A stretch of 8,956 bases of DNA from CAXBYZ01 sp963980215. GTDB taxonomy: Bacteria; Patescibacteriota; Microgenomatia; UBA1400; CG1-02-47-37. The notes under the pieces are model-generated. The model was not told the origin of the DNA, searched no databases, and saw nothing but the letters and a program-made list of their open reading frames with translations. Positions 5,314 through 8,956 of this stretch are shown piece by piece. Within the stretch, counting starts at the first letter, position 1; every line of letters begins with the position of its first letter. The position numbers were made by a program, and so were the translations under genes. The stretch spans positions 1 to 8,956 of the forward strand of contig CAXBYZ010000028.1 in NCBI GenBank assembly GCA_963980215.1, written 5' to 3'.

Positions 5314-6069
5314 ATGGATCAGAAAACTATCAGGAAGTTAAATCAGTTAAATAATGATTTTTATCTAAAGACTCAGGAGTATTTTAACACTTCTAGACAA
5401 TATAACTGGTCTGGGTGGGAGAAATTGCTCCCCCACCTGCCTGCCGGCAAGGCAGACCTGCAGGGTTGGACCCTGCAGGTTCTTGATATTGGGTGTGGGA
5501 ATGGTCGGTTTGGGGAGTGGTTAGAAAAAAATGGTATAAAAATTGATTATGTGGGGATTGATAATAATCAATATTTGTTAGATGAAGCTAGAAAAAAAAT
5601 GCCAAAGGCAAAGTTAATTAAGCAAGATGTTCTAAAACCAATTAAGTTAACTCATAAATTTGATTTGGTAGTTTTGTTTGGAGTGTTGCATCATGTTCCG
5701 GGAAAAAATACTAGACTTCAATTACTTAAAGTATTAAAAAAACTGTTAAAACCATGGGGTTTATTGGTGTTTACCAATTGGCACTTTAACAAAATGAAGC
5801 GGTTTAATGCTTACAAGCTATCTTCAAGTATAGTTGGCATAAATAATAAAGATTTAGAAGCTGGCGATAATATACTAGATTGGAAAAAAGGTGTAAATGC
5901 TTACCGCTACTGTAATCTAATGCCCAAGAGTGAAGTTGATGAGATAAAAAATAAACTGGGACTAGAGTTGGTGGATGAGTACTTGGCCGATGCCAAGAGT
6001 GGACAGGGAAATAGGTATGTAGTGCTTAGTTATAGACACCCTGGCGATGTTCAATTTTATGAATTTTAA
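5314..6069 (+). CDS. Trm9-like SAM-dependent methyltransferase
   Basis: A 251-residue class I methyltransferase. Motif I is VLDIGCGNGRFG (56-67), the acidic end of strand 2 is YVGIDNN (79-85), and motif IV/post-IV is FDLVVLFGVLHHVPG (116-130). The N-terminal FYLKTQEYFNTSRQYNWSG, the HH after strand 4, FTNWHF (153-158) and the C-terminal YRYCNLMPKSEV and GNRYVVL resemble yeast Trm9/ALKBH8, which turns cm5U34 into mcm5U34 in tRNA. Its neighbour is Elp3, the enzyme that makes cm5U, which supports this substrate; no Trm112 partner is seen. Residues 42-55 (from LPAGKAD to LQGWTLQ) are translated palindromes inserted just before motif I, in what should be a linker. The product's last residues overlap the convergent toxin gene by 44 bases. 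A general small-molecule methyltransferase remains possible. Confidence 0.85.
   Translation: MDQKTIRKLNQLNNDFYLKTQEYFNTSRQYNWSGWEKLLPHLPAGKADLQGWTLQVLDIGCGNGRFGEWLEKNGIKIDYVGIDNNQYLLDEARKKMPKAKLIKQDVLKPIKLTHKFDLVVLFGVLHHVPGKNTRLQLLKVLKKLLKPWGLLVFTNWHFNKMKRFNAYKLSSSIVGINNKDLEAGDNILDWKKGVNAYRYCNLMPKSEVDEIKNKLGLELVDEYLADAKSGQGNRYVVLSYRHPGDVQFYEF
5437..5455 (+). repeat. second palindrome type (inside the methyltransferase gene)
   Basis: Outer arms CTGCCT and AGGCAG form six pairs around a seven-base loop; the centre TGCCGGCA (5442-5449) is itself a perfect 8-base palindrome. It encodes L42 to A47 of the methyltransferase and directly adjoins the next palindrome. It is unrelated in sequence to the RAYT palindromes except for its GC-rich character. 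A single copy is present in this window. Confidence 0.7.
5456..5480 (+). repeat. RAYT-palindrome relative, copy 5 (inside the methyltransferase gene)
   Basis: A perfect inverted repeat: left arm ACCTGCAGGGT, loop TGG, right arm ACCCTGCAGGT (11 pairs). Its inner 23 bases match the RAYT palindromes in length, in the first nine bases and in the end TGCAGG. The A-T pair next to the loop is replaced by T-A and the G-T wobble by G-C, so the differences preserve pairing. It is translated as DLQGWTLQV across its span, immediately before motif I of the methyltransferase. Confidence 0.9.
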
Positions 6070-6286
6070 TCAAATTTTTCTTCTTGTCTAATCCGTAAAG
6101 GATGCGGTATGGCCAAATTCTCAATGAATAGAAACCCTGCCATTCCCCTTTTAGCTTTTTCCCTACAAAAGGATTAGATTTTAAAAGAGAAATTTTATTG
6201 ATTAGTTGAATTTGCTTGTTACTTGGAAAACGTATAAGTGATTTTTGTGCCTGACGAGAATAGCCAATTTTCATTGATTTAAACAC
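6026..6286 (-). CDS. RelE/ParE-family toxin
   Basis: An 86-residue toxin of the RelE/ParE fold; members are either ribosome-dependent mRNA endonucleases or gyrase poisons. The family pattern is clear: KIGYSRQAQKSL, LLKSNPFVGKKLKGEWQGFYSLRIWPYRILYGLD and the end KIEHRQGVYN, with R56, R61, H80 and R81 at positions usually conserved and often catalytic in RelE. The start is a GTG at 6286 that shares its G with the antitoxin's TAG stop (TAGTG), fitting translational coupling. An ATG at 6274 (MKIGYS) is an equally plausible start and gives 82 residues. The 3' end overlaps the convergent methyltransferase gene by 44 bases. Whether it acts as RelE or ParE cannot be decided by eye. Confidence 0.88.
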   Translation of the reverse strand: MFKSMKIGYSRQAQKSLIRFPSNKQIQLINKISLLKSNPFVGKKLKGEWQGFYSLRIWPYRILYGLDKKKNLIKIHKIEHRQGVYN

Positions 6287-6564
6287 TATTTTGTTAATTT
6301 GTTGAGTAGATCTTTTTCTGTTAAATAATCTCCCTTTTTAAACTCAGCTTCACTTTGCTGTAACTCTTTAACTAATCTCTTATTACTCATAATGTCTAGA
6401 GTCTCTCTCCAGGATTCAAGTTCATCTGCACTAATCATAACAGCTTTAATTTTACCGTTTAGGGTAATGGTGAAGTTTTTTAGTTTAGTGTTAACCTCGT
6501 CCAGCATGGTGTAGAAATTCTTTCGGGCTTCACTAGCCGGCAAGGTGGTTGATAAAGTAGTCAT
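6286..6564 (-). CDS. Phd/YefM-family antitoxin
   Basis: A 92-residue antitoxin that should bind and neutralise the adjacent RelE-type toxin and repress the operon. The N-terminal DNA-binding and dimerisation fold shows LPASEARKNFYTMLDEV (8-24), FTITLNGKIKAVMISADELESWRETLDIM (31-59), typical of Phd/YefM. The C-terminal LVKELQQSEAEFKKGDYLTEKDL should wrap the toxin. It is the first gene of the pair and its stop overlaps the toxin start by one base. The promoter at 6601-6573 lies immediately upstream, with eight bases between the -10 and the ATG and no Shine-Dalgarno site, suggesting leaderless or nearly leaderless translation. Confidence 0.9.
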   Translation of the reverse strand: MTTLSTTLPASEARKNFYTMLDEVNTKLKNFTITLNGKIKAVMISADELESWRETLDIMSNKRLVKELQQSEAEFKKGDYLTEKDLLNKLTK

Positions 6565-6572
6565 ATGGTTAT

Positions 6573-6601
6573 ATAGTACTGAATTTGGTACTACTTGTCA
6601 A
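6573..6601 (-). promoter_or_regulatory. promoter of the toxin-antitoxin operon
   Basis: On the minus strand a perfect TTGACA (6601-6596) is followed after 17 bases by TACTAT (6578-6573). The antitoxin ATG begins eight bases after the -10. Both spacing and -35 match the housekeeping consensus. Confidence 0.65.
6574..6593. promoter_or_regulatory. inverted-repeat operator of the toxin-antitoxin operon
   Basis: TAGTAC (6574-6579) and GTACTA (6588-6593) form a perfect 6-base inverted repeat with an 8-base spacer. It fills the space between -35 and -10 and covers most of the -10. A site of this placement would let the Phd-type antitoxin block RNA polymerase. E. coli YefM also binds GTAC-centred palindromes (TGTACA), which fits. 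Confidence 0.55.
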
Positions 6602-6844
6602 GAAAAATTTGATTATTTTCGCTTTGTAGCCGGTTTCTTCCAAGACTTTTCTTAAAACTCCTTGTTTAACGGTTTCGTTTTGATCTAAGTATCTACCTGG
6701 CAAAGCCCATTTTCCCGGCTCACTCCAACCCAATCCCCTTTTTACTAATAATATCTTGCCATCTTTAATTAGTAAGCCGTCAACCACCACATGACGAAGA
6801 TTAGCCTCATCCTGTCCTGGTTTTATACTTTATTGTGCAAGTGA

Positions 6845-7771
6845 TCATTTATTTTTTGGATAAATTTCATCGAAAGTATTTGGTAAAGAGTGAATGAAAT
6901 TACCTGAATCTCCTTTCATTAACCAATCAATTTCTTGTAGTTTATAATTTGGAACTCGAAAATCTGTTAATCTTTTTATGTCTCCTGATTCCATTTCAAA
7001 CTTTAGAGAGTCTAAATTCTCGTTAATATGTTTAATATTTTCGGATTTAACAAGAGGGTGTATGTTTCTCGAAGTCATCCAATTAAGGATAATTTGATTT
7101 TGAGTTTTGTTGTATTTTTTTGATAACTCAACTAATAATGGCCAATTTCTAGTGGCTGTTCTATTTCTTCTTAAGGGTTGGTATGGAACATTAATAATAT
7201 TATTCTCAAATCCGTAGTCAAGAATTCCTAACTCTTCAGCATCCCTCACATCAAAACTGTAACAAAGCTCGTGAGAAAACAATTTGTCTTTAAATATTCC
7301 ATGATATTTTTTAAGATTTGGAAGGTCAAAATTAGTAACACTGGTATATCTAGCTTTTCCTTTGCTAATATATTTTTGAACTAATTCTACTAAATTATTA
7401 AAACCATATTTATCAAATGCGGTTAAGGGAAATTCAATAGAATCAATATAATCTGTTTCAAAAACCTCTAAACAAAGTTGAAATTCTTTCTCTACATCTT
7501 TAATTGTTTCTAGTCGGTAATCATAAATTACCTGAATTAACAATACTTCATCTCTTTTCACTCCCGATTTACCTAAAGCTTGTTTAATTAATTGAGCAGA
7601 TTGACCTTGTGAATTCCAAAAATTTATTTCGGTTAAGTTCATTCCCTTTTTAAATTGATAAGCCAAGGCATCTATTTGTTTTGTGTCATTGTTTTCTGGG
7701 TCTTTCTCAGCATAGCCACCAAAACCCCAAGCCCCTATTCCAATTTTTGATAAGTTATGCTTGTTGATCAT
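6845..7771 (-). CDS. aldo/keto-reductase-fold protein, probably without the catalytic tetrad
   Basis: A 308-residue protein with aldo/keto reductase landmarks: LSKIGIGAWGFGG (7-19) at the first strand, a KARYTSVTNFDLPNLKK segment (139-155, usually GKIRYIGVSNF), VPYQPLRRNRTA (195-206), NKTQNQIILNWM (221-232), and the C-terminal KSENIKHINENLDSL (242-256). Those enzymes reduce carbonyls with NADPH using Asp, Tyr, Lys and His. By my hand alignment all four look replaced: Asp by E48 and Tyr by N53 in GMNLTEINFWNSQG, Lys by Q80 or V81 in EVLLIQVIYDY, and His by E113 in DYIDSIEFP. It could be a pseudoenzyme, a binding protein or a divergent reductase. It begins 6 bases after the MFS gene, so they are likely co-transcribed. 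No Shine-Dalgarno site is visible. Confidence 0.8.
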   Translation of the reverse strand: MINKHNLSKIGIGAWGFGGYAEKDPENNDTKQIDALAYQFKKGMNLTEINFWNSQGQSAQLIKQALGKSGVKRDEVLLIQVIYDYRLETIKDVEKEFQLCLEVFETDYIDSIEFPLTAFDKYGFNNLVELVQKYISKGKARYTSVTNFDLPNLKKYHGIFKDKLFSHELCYSFDVRDAEELGILDYGFENNIINVPYQPLRRNRTATRNWPLLVELSKKYNKTQNQIILNWMTSRNIHPLVKSENIKHINENLDSLKFEMESGDIKRLTDFRVPNYKLQEIDWLMKGDSGNFIHSLPNTFDEIYPKNK

Positions 7772-7777
7772 AAATTT

Positions 7778-8929
7778 TTATAAATAATTATACCTTTTGG
7801 TGATTTTGGTGTGAAGGAAGAGGGTCGCGGGAAAGAGAAGCATGATAAAACCGAGATAGTAGAAAATATAAGTTGGCTTGGGTTGAAAGTAGAAGTTAAC
7901 GGCAATCAAGATGATACTGATCATTCTCCCTGTTGATAGTATTAATTCTCTAGTGACAAAGCCTGTTTCTATATCCTTGGTGGTATCGATAAACATTGAA
8001 GTGGTGAGATTCCAAAAAAGTGGGGCGCAAAATTGAATAACTCCAGTAATAATTAGCCACCAAGATATTTTAGTTAAGGCTTGAGGAAATAAAAATGTGG
8101 CTAAAGCCATAGTAATAGTTAGTGGGTAAAGAAAAATTATTCTTTTTTGGAGTTTATCTGTGAGTTTGCCTAAAGTTAGATTGGCAATAATACTCATTAG
8201 AGATAAATATGACATGTAGACTCCAAAATATAAAGGAGATTGAATAAAAAATAAACTAAAAATTGGAATAACAGTAACAATCAATGGCTCCCAAAGAGAT
8301 TGTAGTATGATAAAAACTAAAGTTGGTTTTACTTCTTTGAAAGAGATTTTGTACTTAACTTCAAAGTTGTATTGACGATTAGATTGTAAAAAACTGATGA
8401 TGAAAAAACAGGTAGATAAGATCCAGATATATAGATAGTTAAAGTTGGCAATAAAGCCGGCCAGCATGGGAGCAACTAAACTAACCATTGGGGCAAGACT
8501 AAAGAAAATGGCTGAACTGAGTCCAGTTCTATGCTTTGGAGTGAGTTTAAAGTGAGATATATTGTAGATTACGTAAAAGAAGACAATTGTGGAGCCAACA
8601 ACTAGGTTTGAGAGATAGTATTGCTGGATAGTTTTGATGTTGGCAATCAATAAAATACTGATCATTGAAATAATGAGTGATAGTTGCCAGCTTTTTCTGG
8701 AGTAAATCTTTCTTAAGAGTAAATTTACGGTAATAGCAGATAGAAAATACAAGACATCTCCAATAATCATTTGTTTCTGAAGTATGCCTTGATGGTGGTA
8801 ATGAGGTATTAAAACCGAGCCACTAAATGACTTGAACCATACATAAGAAGTATAGAAAATTATCAGATTAAAAAATCTTTTGCGCCTTTGATTAAAGGTT
8901 GATGGTTTTAGTTTGGTTAACAATTTCAT
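7778..8929 (-). CDS. MFS-like multi-pass membrane transporter
   Basis: A 383-residue protein with about twelve predicted membrane helices (roughly residues 20-40, 54-72, 81-98, 104-122, 137-158, 164-181, 201-226, 232-253, 264-283, 289-307, 330-347, 353-373). Basic loops lie after helix 2 (RKIYSRKSW) and in GKLTDKLQKR (254-263), which resembles the MFS motif GxLtDrxGRR. The central loop after helix 6 (SNRQYNFEVKYKISFKEV) divides two six-helix halves, as in the Major Facilitator Superfamily. The substrate is unknown. The start ATG at 8929 follows the basic MKLLTKLKPS; a TAATAT hexamer lies five bases upstream of it on the minus strand, but the window ends before any -35 could be seen. It heads a likely unit with the aldo/keto reductase-like gene. 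Confidence 0.78.
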   Translation of the reverse strand: MKLLTKLKPSTFNQRRKRFFNLIIFYTSYVWFKSFSGSVLIPHYHHQGILQKQMIIGDVLYFLSAITVNLLLRKIYSRKSWQLSLIISMISILLIANIKTIQQYYLSNLVVGSTIVFFYVIYNISHFKLTPKHRTGLSSAIFFSLAPMVSLVAPMLAGFIANFNYLYIWILSTCFFIISFLQSNRQYNFEVKYKISFKEVKPTLVFIILQSLWEPLIVTVIPIFSLFFIQSPLYFGVYMSYLSLMSIIANLTLGKLTDKLQKRIIFLYPLTITMALATFLFPQALTKISWWLIITGVIQFCAPLFWNLTTSMFIDTTKDIETGFVTRELILSTGRMISIILIAVNFYFQPKPTYIFYYLGFIMLLFPATLFLHTKITKRYNYL

Positions 8930-8956
8930 TGGTAATATTATTAATTTTTATATTTT

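Larger units (their letters stand above)
6569..6790 (-). pseudogene. truncated, decayed Nudix hydrolase
   Basis: The frame from GTG at 6790 gives 73 residues matching only the N-terminal half of a Nudix hydrolase: VDGLLIKDGKILLVKRG, then PGKWALPG, then a degraded Nudix box. Compared with GX5EX7REUXEEXGU, the first Gly is R33 (ALPGRYLDQNE in place of ALPGG) and the RE pair is RK (LRKVLEETGY). Active enzymes have about 130-150 residues; here homology ends near IIKFF, and the last ten residues are simply the toxin-antitoxin promoter read through. Upstream, the same frame continues as IKPGQDEANLRHV back to an ATA at 6826, which may be a lost ATG. It lies downstream of the aldo/keto reductase gene on the same strand. 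I judge it a remnant. A short functional protein cannot be excluded but would lack the rest of the fold. Confidence 0.72.

Noticed and set aside
6533..6545. GCCGGCAAGG near the antitoxin start, resembling part of the palindrome at 5437-5455
   Set aside because: Only ten bases match, no paired arm follows, and it encodes the normal LPASEA start of a Phd-type protein.

Overview
The window is AT-rich, gene-dense and almost free of intergenic space. It reads with the standard bacterial stop set: TGA terminates the genes ending at 1622 and 2526. Gene content suggests a candidate-phylum (Patescibacteria/CPR, perhaps Microgenomates-like) genome: a single-polypeptide Elp3, a RAYT-type Y1 transposase, small secreted helical proteins, few Shine-Dalgarno sites and several gene overlaps. 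This placement is inference; no marker gene is present.

Left part, plus strand: an EamA/DMT permease (2-871), then a REP-associated tyrosine transposase (RAYT, 945-1622), then a probable two-gene unit for a secreted helical protein (1664-2281) and a tiny acidic lipoprotein (2290-2526). The RAYT gene carries four same-orientation copies of a 23-nt hairpin-forming palindrome. One lies just before its start codon, two are inside the reading frame, and one forms its last codons. All three coding copies are translated, in two different frames.

Middle part: a minus-strand pair of Elp3 (5313-3703) and an HD-domain phosphohydrolase (3685-2513). Divergent from elp3, with the two start codons back to back in CATATG, is a Trm9-like SAM methyltransferase (5314-6069). 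Elp3 makes the cm5 group on tRNA wobble uridine and Trm9 methylates it, so the pair may be a complete small mcm5U34 pathway. The methyltransferase gene carries a relative of the RAYT palindrome, plus a second unrelated palindrome, translated just before SAM motif I. The relative differs from the RAYT copies by compensatory changes that keep the hairpin.

Right part, minus strand: an MFS-like transporter (8929-7778), an aldo/keto-reductase-fold protein that seems to lack the catalytic tetrad (7771-6845), a decayed Nudix gene (about 6826-6569), and a Phd/YefM-RelE toxin-antitoxin pair (6564-6026) with its own strong promoter and an inverted-repeat operator. The Nudix gene breaks off at the toxin-antitoxin promoter.

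The most interesting signal is the family of coding-compatible palindromes. They resemble in concept the Rickettsia palindromic elements that sit in frame inside genes, but here they accompany a resident RAYT that may be the mobilising enzyme.
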